From: Flavobacterium circumlabens
GTDB taxonomy: Bacteria; Bacteroidota; Bacteroidia; Flavobacteriales; Flavobacteriaceae
Direction: 5' to 3'
Assembly: GCF_004345565.1 (NCBI RefSeq)
Contig: NZ_SLWA01000006.1
Span: forward strand, 124,001-188,000
DNA length: 64,000 nt
Positions 19,559-29,780 of the stretch are shown one piece after another. The number at the start of each line of letters is the position of its first letter. The stretch's first letter is position 1. The translations under genes and the position numbers were made by a program. The notes beneath the pieces are model-generated. The model did not search any database. It was not told the origin of the DNA and saw only the letters and a list, made by a program, of their open reading frames with translations.

Positions 19559-22500
19559 ATGCAAACATTACTCAAAAAATTAAGGGCCTCCAATATAAAA
19601 CTTAATTTATCTGGAGATAAACTGGATATTAATGCTCCAAAAGGAGTGCTCACAAATGAGTTATTAGATGAAATTAGAGTACACAAGCAAAAAATAATTG
19701 ATTTTATCAAACTGTCACAAAACGCAGGTGATACCCATAGTGATATCCCCAATGTGGAGCAGGAGGAAACGTATATCGTCTCATCATCGCAAAAAAGCTT
19801 GTGGCTGCTGTGTCAGTTAGAAGAACAAAATAACGTATATAACATTCCGAGCATCTTTGAATTAAAAGGAAACTTAGATACAGTGGCACTCGAAAAAGCA
19901 TTTGAGGCGCTGCTGGAACGCCATGAATCTTTAAGAACAGTTTTTGTTGAAACAGCCAATGCCGAAGTAAGACAAAAGATTGTAGCCGTTAAAGATCTTG
20001 ATTTTAAGTTTCGAACAGAAGACGTATCTAATACGGACGAGAAAATAGATAGTCTTATTCAGCAGGAATTAAAATTTTCATTTGATTTAGCAAAAGATTG
20101 TTTAGTTCGCGCAAAACTGATCAAAACGTCAAATGATACGTTTGTTTTTGTACTGGTACTTCATCATATCATTAGTGATGGCTGGTCGATACAACTTATG
20201 ATTAACGAGTTGTTTGTTTTATATCATGCTTTTACAAAGAATATTTCTAATCCGTTGGCCCCTTTACAAATTCAATATAAAGATTACGCAGCCTGGCAGC
20301 AAAACCAGTTAAGGGACGGCAATACAACACATAAGGAATACTGGTTGAAACAATTTCAGGATACTATTCCGATACTGGATTTACCGATCTATAAAACAAG
20401 ACCATTAACAAAAACCTTCAGCGGAGGTATCGTAAAAAGAAGTTTCAACAGTGAAATTTTAAAAGCCTTCTCCAATTTATGTCAATCTCAGGACGCCACT
20501 TTATTCATGGGACTAACGAGTTTGCTGAACGTTTTATTTTACAGATATACCAATCAAAATGACATTATAATTGGTACCCCGATTGCCGGAAGACCCCATT
20601 CTGATTTGCAAAATCAGACAGGACTTTACTTAAACACCTTAGCACTTCGAACTCAGTTTGACGGGCAGGACAGCTTTATTGAATTATTATCGAATGTTAA
20701 AAATAAAACACTCGAAGCCTATGAGCATCAACTGTATCCGTTTGATGAATTAATTGAAAACTTAAACCTAAAAAGAGAGGTTAGCCGCAGTCCGTTATTT
20801 GATGTGATGCTGATCTTGCAGAACATGGACAGCTTCGACAGCACACAACAACTGGACGGTGTCACGATTCAACAGTATCAGAATAAACAAAACCTGCTTA
20901 TTAAATACGACCTGGAATTTACATTTGATGAGTTTGGCAATGAATTAAATTTCAACTTAACATTCAATACGGATATTTACACTGAAGCATTTGTAGAAAA
21001 AATAACAGAACATTTCGGCACTTTATTACAAGGCGTTATTGCAGCACCGAATCTTCCGGTTTCACGTATCAACTACTTGTCACCAAACGAAATAAAGCAG
21101 TTAGTAGTTGATTTTAATGATACTTCGGTACCGTACCCTAAAGATAAAACGATTGTACAACTCTTTGAAGAACAGGCCGCCGAAACACCGGACGCTATTG
21201 CCATTGTTTTTGAGGACTTACAATTGACCTATAAGGAACTGAACGAAAAAGTGAATCAATTTGCCAGTTATCTGAGAGAGCGTTATGATATCCAGCCGGA
21301 TGATCTGGTAGGCATAAAATTAAGCCGAAGCGAACAGTTAATTATCGCTATTTTAGGAGTACTGAAATCAGGAGCCGCTTATGTGCCTATTGATTCCGAT
21401 TATCCACAGGAAAGAATAGCATACATCGAAGAAGATACCAATTGCAAAGCTATTATTGATGAGGATGAACTCATAATGTTTAATTTTCAGCGATTCCGAT
21501 ATAAACCTGAAAATCCGGATACTGTAAATACGCCGTCTCATTTAGCATATATCATTTACACTTCCGGCTCAACCGGAAATCCAAAAGGAGTGATGGTGGA
21601 GCATCGCAATGTCGTAAGACTGGTTAAGCCTTGTACTTATTTTCCATTGCATTCGGATACTGTCCTGTTAAGTACAGGCTCCATTTCTTTTGATGCCACA
21701 ACGATAGAGTTTTTCGGAACTTTATTAAACGGAGGAACATTAGTCCTAACCACTCAGGACGATTTGCTGGATTTATCGACCTTAGGAAATATCGTTAAAA
21801 CCAATGCAGTCAATAGTCTCTGGATGACGGCTTCCTGGTTTAACAGCGTGGTTGAAAACAACATTAGTTTTTTCGAAAGCATCCGTCAACTCATTGTTGG
21901 AGGAGATGTCGTTTCACCCAAACATACCCAAAAAGTTTTTGAAAGCAATCCGTCCATAAAAATTGTAAATGGTTACGGACCTACCGAAAACACTACTTTT
22001 TCGGTGACTTTTGATATTCAGAATGAAAAATATACCACCATTCCGATTGGTAAACCGATTCCAAACAGCCAGGCGTATGTACTCGATCAAAATTTACAGC
22101 CCGTTGCAATTGGAGTAGGCGGTAAATTGTATTTATCCGGAGATGGCGTTTCCAGAGGCTATTTAAACCAGCCCGAACTGACCTCCGAAAAATTTATAGC
22201 CAATCCGTTTATTTCAGACGCCAGAATGTACGATACCGGAGATTTAGGCCGCTGGCTTCCCGATGGTACAATTGAGTTTCTGGGTAGGAACGACCATCAG
22301 GTAAAAATAAGAGGCTACAGAATAGAACTGGGAGAAATAGAAACCAGCCTTTTGCAGTTTTCAGCCGATTTAAAGCAAGTCGTTGTTCAGGTGAAAGAGG
22401 TAAAGGAAGAAAAAGTTCTAGTGGCCTATTATGTTTCGGATATCGAAATAGACAAGATTGAAATTAGAAATTACCTTCAGACGAAGCTGCCTGAATACAT

Positions 22501-25500
22501 GATTCCCGCCTTTTTCGTGCTTTTGGAGGCGATACCACTGACCTCAAATGGTAAAACCGACCGTAATGCGTTACCGGGCATTAACGGAGAAGACAGTATT
22601 CGAAGAGAGTATGTACAGCCCCGAAATGAAACCGAACAAAAAATGGTCGAAATCTGGCAGGAAGTGCTCGGTCTTGAAAAAGTAGGGATTACCGATAACT
22701 TTTTTGAAATGGGCGGACACAGCCTTATTGTAGCCCAGGTAATCAACAGATTAAACAAACAATTGAACAAAACCGTTTCGTTTAAGGATTTTTTCTCTAA
22801 TCCGACCATTGAGGCGCTGAGTAAAACGCTGAACCAAAATGAGTATGAAGCCATTCCTCCGGCAGGAATCAGGGAAAGTTATCCTTTAACGGCTTCTCAG
22901 AACAGATTTTGGATTCTGAGTCAGCTCGAAGGAGGTTCTCTGGCTTACAATATGCCCTCTGCGATTAAATTAACCGGGGATTTGGATACCGATACCTTCA
23001 AAGAAACTTTTAGTTTGCTCATTGAGCGCTATGAAATATTAAGAACAGGCTTTAAAAATAATTCACAAGGAGAGATACAGCAATATATTACGCCTGTAAA
23101 TGAAATTAACTTTGAAGTAACAGAGCAGGATTTCAGCAACCATAAGGAGCAGGAAGACCTCGTTTTGCAGTATTTAGAGGAGCAGAATTCGATTGCTTTT
23201 AATCTCGAAGAAGCACCTTTAATAAGAGCTTCTTTAATCAAATTACAGGAAAACGAGCATATTTTTTCTTTGTGTATGCATCATATTATTGGTGACGGAT
23301 GGTCGATGCAATTAATCATTTCCGAAATTGTAAAAACATACAATGCTATCGTTCAGGGGAATTCAGCTAATTTACCCGATTTAAACATTCAGTATAAAGA
23401 TTATGCGGTATGGATCAATGCAGAAAATCAACAGGAAAAATACCAACAATCGAAAGAATTCTGGTTGAACCAATTCAGTGGAGAATTACCGGTAATAGAA
23501 CTTCCGGGTTTTAAGAAAAGACCTTTGGTTCAGACTTACAATGGCGCTGTTAAATCGTATGCGTTTTCCGCTGCGCTTTTAGAAAAACTAAAAACGTTTT
23601 CAGGTGAGCATGATGTAACGCTTTTTATGACCTTAATCACCGGAATCAAAACGTTGCTGCACCGTTACAGCAATCAGGATGATCTTATTATTGGTACGCC
23701 AATAGCAGGCAGGGAACACCCGGATTTAGAAAATCAGTTGGGGCTTTTCCTGAATACGCTGGCCATTCGAACCAAATTTGAACAGGGTGACCGCTTTTTG
23801 GATATTTTAAATAAAGAAAAGGAAACACTTTTAAACGCTTATCAGCATCAGGATTATTCCTTTGATGAACTGGTCGGCAACCTGAACCTGAAGAGAGACT
23901 TAAGCCGATCGGCTTTGTTTGATATTCTGGTGGTGCTTCAAAATCAGGCACAGTTAAAAAATTTAGCCAACGACACCGCTTTAACAGGATTAGAAGTGGA
24001 TGCTTTTGATTTTGAGAATAAAACATCCAAATTCGATATCACTTTCATTTTTGTCGAAACTGAACAGTTGTTGCTTAACATTAATTATAATACAGACATA
24101 TACGATTCGTTTTTAATCGATGCGCTCTTCAGTCATCTCGAAAATGTATTTAGCGAGGGAATTAACAATCCTGAACAGGCCGTAGATCAACTCGATTACT
24201 TAACCGCTGCAGAGAAAACAACATTACTTCTGGATTTTAATGCTACGGCGGCAGCTTACCCGGAAAATAAAACCATTATCGATTTATTTGAAGAACAGCT
24301 CGAAAAAACGCCGGATAATATCGCGGTTGTTTTTGAAGAAACAGCGCTGACTTACCAAGTGCTTAATGAACAAGCAAACCAGCTGGCGCATTACTTAAGA
24401 CAAAACCATGCGATTGAATCCGGTGATTTAGTTGGAATAAAACTGGATCGAAGCGAGAGGATAATTGTCACCATTTTAGGAATTTTAAAATCCGGTGCCG
24501 CTTACGTCCCTATTGATTCTTCTTATCCTCAGGAAAGAATAGCCTACATAGAAAAAGACAGCAATTGCAAAATTGTAATTGATGAGCCTGTTTTTGAGGC
24601 CTTTTATAAAAACAGGGAAAGTTATTCAGGCTTAAATATTGAAAAAATAAATAACTCCGGAGATTTAGCCTATATCATCTACACCTCAGGAACCACAGGT
24701 AATCCAAAGGGGGTAATGGTAGAGCATAAAAACGTAATCAACTTAATTCATTCGCAGACCAGGGAGTTTAAAATTGATGCAACCGAGAGAATTCTCCAGT
24801 TGTCCAATTTTTCTTTTGATGCCTCTGTCGAACAAACCTTTTTGGCACTATTAAACGGAGCAGCTTTATACATACTGCCTCGAAAAGTATTGTTAGATGA
24901 AGTTGAATTGGAGCAATTTGTATTGGAAAACAAAATTACGCACTTCCATTCCGTTCCATCGGTAGTAAGCAAATTGAAACCTTCCAATAAATTCAGCTTA
25001 AGAAGAGTTTTGTCAGGAGGTGATATTTGTTCCGAAAAACTGGCGGCATCCTGGAGTACTATTTGTGATTTTTACAATAAATATGGCCCAACGGAAACAA
25101 CTGTGACCTCGATAGAATTTTTGTATACCAAAGAAAAACCCTTTTCTATTGGCCGTCCGATTTCAAATACCCAGGTGTACATCCTTAATAATGCCTTACT
25201 GCCAACGCCTTTGGGTGTTTTAGGGAACGTGTATATTTCGGGAGCAGGTGTGACCCGTGGTTATTGGAATAAACCGGAACTAACCGCAGAAAAATTCATC
25301 GAAAATCCATTTATTTCGGGTACTAAAATGTATGATACCGGAGATGTAGCGCGTTGGCTGCCGGATGGAAATATTGAATTTTCAGGCAGAAACGACCATC
25401 AGGTAAAAATAAGAGGATTTAGAATTGAATTGGGCGAAATAGAAACCAGCCTTTTGCAGTATTCCGCTCATTTAAACGAGGCCATCGTTCAGGCCAAAGA

Positions 25501-28500
25501 AGTAAACGGAGAAAAAGTATTGGTGGCTTACTATTTAACCAATGCAGCAATAGATAAAGCGGCTATCAGAAACTATCTTTTAGGGAAGCTGCCGGAACAT
25601 ATGGTACCTTCGTTTTATATCGATCTGGATCATTTTCCGGTAACACCCAACGGCAAGATAGACCGTAAAGCACTGCCGGGTATTAGCGGGGAAGATGGTA
25701 TTCGAAAGGAATACATACAGCCCCGAAATGAGACCGAACAAAAAATAGCCGAAATATGGCAGGAAGTTCTGGCCGTTGAAAAAGTGGGGATTACCGATAA
25801 TTTCTTTGAATTAGGCGGACATAGTCTGATTGTGGCACAGGTCATTAACAGACTCAACAAACAATTAAATAAAACAGTATCGTTTAAGGATTTTTTCTCC
25901 AATCCAACCATTGAAGCGTTAAGTAAGACTTTAAACCAAAATGATTATATATCTATTCCTCAGGCAGATATTAGGGAGAGTTATCCGCTGACAGCTTCTC
26001 AATACAGATTCTGGATCTTAAGCCAGTTAGAGGGAGGTTCGCTGGCTTATAATATGCCTGCAGCGATCAAATTAACAGGGGAACTGGATACCGATACATT
26101 TAAGAAAACCTTTCATGTATTGATACAAAGACATGAAATCTTAAGAACAGGCTTCAAAAATAATGCAGAGGGACAACTGCGCCAGTTTATAAAACCTGCG
26201 GCCGAAATTGTTTTTGAAGTCACCGAAAAAGATTTCAGCCATAAAGAAGGGAAGGAAGCGCTTGTTTTGCAGTATTTACAGGAACAAAATGCGATTGCTT
26301 TTAATCTGGAACAGGCGCCTTTAATCAGGGCCTCCTTACTTAAAACAGACGAAAACGAACATGTTTTTTTCATCAGCCTGCACCATATCATAGGAGACGG
26401 ATGGTCGATGCAGTTGATCATCTCCGAAGTGGTAAAAATATACAATGCCATCCTTCAGGGAATTCCGGTCGATTTGCCGCCGTTAAACCTGCAGTACAAA
26501 GATTACGCCGTATGGATTAATGAAGCGATTCAACAGGAAAAATACCAGAATTCAAAAGCTTTTTGGTTAAACCAGTTCGAAGGACCATTACCGGTGCTAG
26601 AACTTCCGAGTTTTAAGAAAAGGCCTTTGGTACAAACCTACAATGGGGACAATCAATCGCATCAATTCTCCGGTGTGTTGTTAGAAAAACTAAAAACTTT
26701 TTCAAAAGAGCAGGACGTTACTTTGTTTATGACCTTAATGGCCGGGATAAAAACCTTATTGCACCGATACACCAATCAGGAGGATATTATTGTGGGTACA
26801 CCTATAGCAGGAAGGGAACATCCGGATTTAGAAAATCAATTAGGATTGTACCTGAACACCCTGGCTATTCGTACCAAGTTTGAAGAAGAGGATGACTTTT
26901 TGGCTATTTTAAATAAAGAAAAAGAAACGCTCTTAAATGCGTACCAGCACCAGGAATATTCTTTTGATGAATTGGTAGAAAATCTAAACCTAAAAAGAGA
27001 CCTGAGCCGTTCGGCTTTGTTTGATGTACTGGTGGTGCTTCAAAATCAAAATCAATTAAAGAATCTGGCAAATCCCGCCACATTAGCAGGAATAGAAGTT
27101 GCCGGTTTTGAATTTGAAAATAAAATAGCCAAGCTGGATGTGACCTTTACTTTTGTCGAGACAGAACAATTAATCCTGAACATTGATTACAATACGGATA
27201 TATACGACTCTGTGTTTATAAAATCAATATTTGGTCATCTTGAAAATGTATTCAACGAAGTAATTGACAATCCTGAACAAGCGATAGAAGAGCTGGATTA
27301 TCTTACCATTGCAGAAGAAAAGAAACTCTTACTGGAGTATAATAACAATTCGACCGCTTATCCGAAGGATAAAACCATGATCGATTTGTTCGAAGATCAG
27401 GTGGCGAAAACACCCGAAAATAGTGCCGTTGTTTTTGAAGATAAAAGTTTCACTTACAAAGAAATCAATGAGCAGGCCAATCAATTAGGTAGCTATCTAA
27501 GAGAGAATTACCAAATAAAAACCGATGATTTAATAGGGATTAAATTAGACCGAAGTGAGAAAATGATTGTCACCCTGCTGGGAATCCTAAAATCGGGTGC
27601 TGCCTACGTGCCAATTGATAAATCTTATCCGCAGGAAAGAATAGAATACATCGAAAAAGACAGTAATTGTAAACTGGTCATTGACGAAAATGTACTTGAA
27701 TTATTCTATAACAGCCAGGAAAAATATGCTAAAGTAAATGTTCAAAGAACCAATACTCCGGATGATTTAGCGTATATCATTTATACTTCCGGTACTACAG
27801 GCAATCCGAAAGGGGTTATGATTGAACATAAAAATGCAGTAGCACTCATTCACTGGTCGGATACAGAATTTGACAGTAGTAAATTTGAAACGGTATACGC
27901 CGTAACGTCTTACTGTTTTGATTTATCTGTTTTTGAAATATTCTATACCCTTTCGATCGGGAAGCAAATAAAGCTCTTGAAAAATGGTCTGGAAATCAAG
28001 AATCATATCGATAAAGACCAGAATGTATTAATCAATACCGTTCCGTCTGTCGTGAACCAGCTTTTAGAGGATGGCGTTTCCTTTGAGTCCGTGAGCATTT
28101 TAAATATGGCCGGAGAACCTATTTCGCACAGCATTATACAAAGACTGCCTTTGGACCAGATAGAAGTATACAATTTATATGGCCCATCGGAAGATACGAC
28201 GTACAGCACTTATTTTAAAATCAGACAAAAAGATTATCTGTCCATACCAATCGGAAAACCGATTTCTAATACACAGCTCTACATACTGGATAAAAAATGG
28301 CAGGCAGTACCTACCGGGGTGTTTGGCAAAATATATGTAGCGGGAGCCGGAGTAGCCAGAGGTTATCTGAACAAACCGGAACTTACGGCAGAGAAATTTA
28401 TGGACAATCCGTTTAAATCCGGCAGCACCATGTATGACACCGGAGATTTAGGACGCTGGCTGCCAGATGGAAATATTGAATTTTTAGGAAGAAATGACCA

Positions 28501-29731
28501 TCAGGTAAAAATAAGAGGCTTTAGAATTGAATTAGGGGAAATTGAAGCCCGCTTTTCACAATATTCAGCAGACATCAAACAAGTTGTGGTTGAAGTCAAA
28601 GAAGTAAATGCCGAAAAGGTATTGGTCGCGTATTATGCTGCCCAGACCGAAATAGACAAAGCGGCAATAAGAAACTACCTTTTAGGAAAACTGCCGGAAT
28701 ATATGGTGCCTTCCTTTTACGTAGTCCTGGATAGTTTACCGTTGACGCCTAACGGAAAAACAGACCGAAAAGCACTGCCGGGCATTAGTGGAGAAGACCT
28801 TATACGAAAAGTATATGTGGCACCCGCAAATGAAACCGAAAAGAAAATGGCCGCAATATGGCAGGAAATTCTGGGTCTTGAAGAAGTGGGAATTACCGAT
28901 AATTTCTTTGAATTGGGCGGAAACAGCATTTCGGCAATCAACACCATCATTAGAATGAATAAGGAATTTGCTACCCATTATCCTGTGGATTCGCTATTTC
29001 GTTTTAATACCATCTCCGAAATCATAAAATACCATCTGAATACCATTTTTGATTCGGATAAAGATTTTTATGAATATGGAAACAGTCAGTCTTCAAATAC
29101 CGTTTTCGCTTTTCCTCCAATCGCGGGTTATGGAAGCGCTTACAGGGACTTATTCCATAACAATCAGGATTCCGGATTTATATCCTTCAATTTTGTAGAA
29201 AAAGAGGCGAATCCAGTGGCTTATTACGCTAATAAAATCAATGAAATTCAGGAAAATGGCGAGATCGTTTTATTTGGCTGGTCAGCAGGAGGAATTTTAT
29301 CCTCTGAAGTGGCCCATCATCTCACAAATGTGTTAAACCGGAAAGTTTCCCGAATCATCATGTTTGATTCTGTAAGGCTCGACGAAGAAAAACTCAACAT
29401 AGAACTATCTGCAGATGCTTTTGACCCTGGGACGGAAATTGATGAAAGTATGCAGGAAATACTGGCTCAGGCAAAAGAAAAGCGAATAGCCTATATCAAG
29501 TATCTGATGTCTGTAAAATACGCCAATAAATTGTCGACCGAATTAGTGTTAGTAAAAACCGAAAATAATGAAGACAAAAAATGGGAAGAAAATTTTGAAA
29601 CCGTTCATTATATCACCGGAAAAGGAGCGCACCAGAACATGCTGGAAGGAAACAATTTAAAGCACAACAAAAAAATATTACATAAAATTATTACCAAAGA
29701 AGACATTCTTACCAGCATTTTTCAAGACTAA
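19559..29731 (+). CDS. Nonribosomal peptide synthetase 2 (TubC-C-A-T-C-A-T-C-A-T-TE), predicted Val-X-Ala
   Basis: A 3390-residue terminal synthetase. Residues 1-50 are a TubC_N-type docking domain (LSGDKLDINAPKG). Three C-A-T modules follow, with condensation motifs HHIISDGWS, HHIIGDGWS and HHIIGDGWS and T-domain serines Ser1055, Ser2089 and Ser3123. The C-terminal thioesterase has Ser3242 in GWSAGG, a MFDS aspartate and a GAHQN histidine. Pocket codes read by eye are DAIWIGGTFK (close to the Val code DAFWIGGTFK), DAEHLGKVTK (not assigned, similar to the hybrid's A domain) and DLFNNALTYK (identical to a known Ala code). No epimerase is present. Its thioesterase makes it the last enzyme of the line, releasing the peptide by hydrolysis or cyclisation. 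The T1-C2 and T2-C3 stretches are close copies of one another. Confidence 0.95.
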   Translation: MQTLLKKLRASNIKLNLSGDKLDINAPKGVLTNELLDEIRVHKQKIIDFIKLSQNAGDTHSDIPNVEQEETYIVSSSQKSLWLLCQLEEQNNVYNIPSIFELKGNLDTVALEKAFEALLERHESLRTVFVETANAEVRQKIVAVKDLDFKFRTEDVSNTDEKIDSLIQQELKFSFDLAKDCLVRAKLIKTSNDTFVFVLVLHHIISDGWSIQLMINELFVLYHAFTKNISNPLAPLQIQYKDYAAWQQNQLRDGNTTHKEYWLKQFQDTIPILDLPIYKTRPLTKTFSGGIVKRSFNSEILKAFSNLCQSQDATLFMGLTSLLNVLFYRYTNQNDIIIGTPIAGRPHSDLQNQTGLYLNTLALRTQFDGQDSFIELLSNVKNKTLEAYEHQLYPFDELIENLNLKREVSRSPLFDVMLILQNMDSFDSTQQLDGVTIQQYQNKQNLLIKYDLEFTFDEFGNELNFNLTFNTDIYTEAFVEKITEHFGTLLQGVIAAPNLPVSRINYLSPNEIKQLVVDFNDTSVPYPKDKTIVQLFEEQAAETPDAIAIVFEDLQLTYKELNEKVNQFASYLRERYDIQPDDLVGIKLSRSEQLIIAILGVLKSGAAYVPIDSDYPQERIAYIEEDTNCKAIIDEDELIMFNFQRFRYKPENPDTVNTPSHLAYIIYTSGSTGNPKGVMVEHRNVVRLVKPCTYFPLHSDTVLLSTGSISFDATTIEFFGTLLNGGTLVLTTQDDLLDLSTLGNIVKTNAVNSLWMTASWFNSVVENNISFFESIRQLIVGGDVVSPKHTQKVFESNPSIKIVNGYGPTENTTFSVTFDIQNEKYTTIPIGKPIPNSQAYVLDQNLQPVAIGVGGKLYLSGDGVSRGYLNQPELTSEKFIANPFISDARMYDTGDLGRWLPDGTIEFLGRNDHQVKIRGYRIELGEIETSLLQFSADLKQVVVQVKEVKEEKVLVAYYVSDIEIDKIEIRNYLQTKLPEYMIPAFFVLLEAIPLTSNGKTDRNALPGINGEDSIRREYVQPRNETEQKMVEIWQEVLGLEKVGITDNFFEMGGHSLIVAQVINRLNKQLNKTVSFKDFFSNPTIEALSKTLNQNEYEAIPPAGIRESYPLTASQNRFWILSQLEGGSLAYNMPSAIKLTGDLDTDTFKETFSLLIERYEILRTGFKNNSQGEIQQYITPVNEINFEVTEQDFSNHKEQEDLVLQYLEEQNSIAFNLEEAPLIRASLIKLQENEHIFSLCMHHIIGDGWSMQLIISEIVKTYNAIVQGNSANLPDLNIQYKDYAVWINAENQQEKYQQSKEFWLNQFSGELPVIELPGFKKRPLVQTYNGAVKSYAFSAALLEKLKTFSGEHDVTLFMTLITGIKTLLHRYSNQDDLIIGTPIAGREHPDLENQLGLFLNTLAIRTKFEQGDRFLDILNKEKETLLNAYQHQDYSFDELVGNLNLKRDLSRSALFDILVVLQNQAQLKNLANDTALTGLEVDAFDFENKTSKFDITFIFVETEQLLLNINYNTDIYDSFLIDALFSHLENVFSEGINNPEQAVDQLDYLTAAEKTTLLLDFNATAAAYPENKTIIDLFEEQLEKTPDNIAVVFEETALTYQVLNEQANQLAHYLRQNHAIESGDLVGIKLDRSERIIVTILGILKSGAAYVPIDSSYPQERIAYIEKDSNCKIVIDEPVFEAFYKNRESYSGLNIEKINNSGDLAYIIYTSGTTGNPKGVMVEHKNVINLIHSQTREFKIDATERILQLSNFSFDASVEQTFLALLNGAALYILPRKVLLDEVELEQFVLENKITHFHSVPSVVSKLKPSNKFSLRRVLSGGDICSEKLAASWSTICDFYNKYGPTETTVTSIEFLYTKEKPFSIGRPISNTQVYILNNALLPTPLGVLGNVYISGAGVTRGYWNKPELTAEKFIENPFISGTKMYDTGDVARWLPDGNIEFSGRNDHQVKIRGFRIELGEIETSLLQYSAHLNEAIVQAKEVNGEKVLVAYYLTNAAIDKAAIRNYLLGKLPEHMVPSFYIDLDHFPVTPNGKIDRKALPGISGEDGIRKEYIQPRNETEQKIAEIWQEVLAVEKVGITDNFFELGGHSLIVAQVINRLNKQLNKTVSFKDFFSNPTIEALSKTLNQNDYISIPQADIRESYPLTASQYRFWILSQLEGGSLAYNMPAAIKLTGELDTDTFKKTFHVLIQRHEILRTGFKNNAEGQLRQFIKPAAEIVFEVTEKDFSHKEGKEALVLQYLQEQNAIAFNLEQAPLIRASLLKTDENEHVFFISLHHIIGDGWSMQLIISEVVKIYNAILQGIPVDLPPLNLQYKDYAVWINEAIQQEKYQNSKAFWLNQFEGPLPVLELPSFKKRPLVQTYNGDNQSHQFSGVLLEKLKTFSKEQDVTLFMTLMAGIKTLLHRYTNQEDIIVGTPIAGREHPDLENQLGLYLNTLAIRTKFEEEDDFLAILNKEKETLLNAYQHQEYSFDELVENLNLKRDLSRSALFDVLVVLQNQNQLKNLANPATLAGIEVAGFEFENKIAKLDVTFTFVETEQLILNIDYNTDIYDSVFIKSIFGHLENVFNEVIDNPEQAIEELDYLTIAEEKKLLLEYNNNSTAYPKDKTMIDLFEDQVAKTPENSAVVFEDKSFTYKEINEQANQLGSYLRENYQIKTDDLIGIKLDRSEKMIVTLLGILKSGAAYVPIDKSYPQERIEYIEKDSNCKLVIDENVLELFYNSQEKYAKVNVQRTNTPDDLAYIIYTSGTTGNPKGVMIEHKNAVALIHWSDTEFDSSKFETVYAVTSYCFDLSVFEIFYTLSIGKQIKLLKNGLEIKNHIDKDQNVLINTVPSVVNQLLEDGVSFESVSILNMAGEPISHSIIQRLPLDQIEVYNLYGPSEDTTYSTYFKIRQKDYLSIPIGKPISNTQLYILDKKWQAVPTGVFGKIYVAGAGVARGYLNKPELTAEKFMDNPFKSGSTMYDTGDLGRWLPDGNIEFLGRNDHQVKIRGFRIELGEIEARFSQYSADIKQVVVEVKEVNAEKVLVAYYAAQTEIDKAAIRNYLLGKLPEYMVPSFYVVLDSLPLTPNGKTDRKALPGISGEDLIRKVYVAPANETEKKMAAIWQEILGLEEVGITDNFFELGGNSISAINTIIRMNKEFATHYPVDSLFRFNTISEIIKYHLNTIFDSDKDFYEYGNSQSSNTVFAFPPIAGYGSAYRDLFHNNQDSGFISFNFVEKEANPVAYYANKINEIQENGEIVLFGWSAGGILSSEVAHHLTNVLNRKVSRIIMFDSVRLDEEKLNIELSADAFDPGTEIDESMQEILAQAKEKRIAYIKYLMSVKYANKLSTELVLVKTENNEDKKWEENFETVHYITGKGAHQNMLEGNNLKHNKKILHKIITKEDILTSIFQD

Positions 29732-29780
29732 CCTCTTGAAAATCCGCGATGAAGAACCCTCAATAAAATACAAATTGTAC

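Noticed and set aside
14888..28978. Recurrent antisense open frames over T domains of the hybrid and NRPS-2
   Set aside because: They recur only because the A10/T-domain DNA is conserved between modules; codon pattern supports the plus strand.
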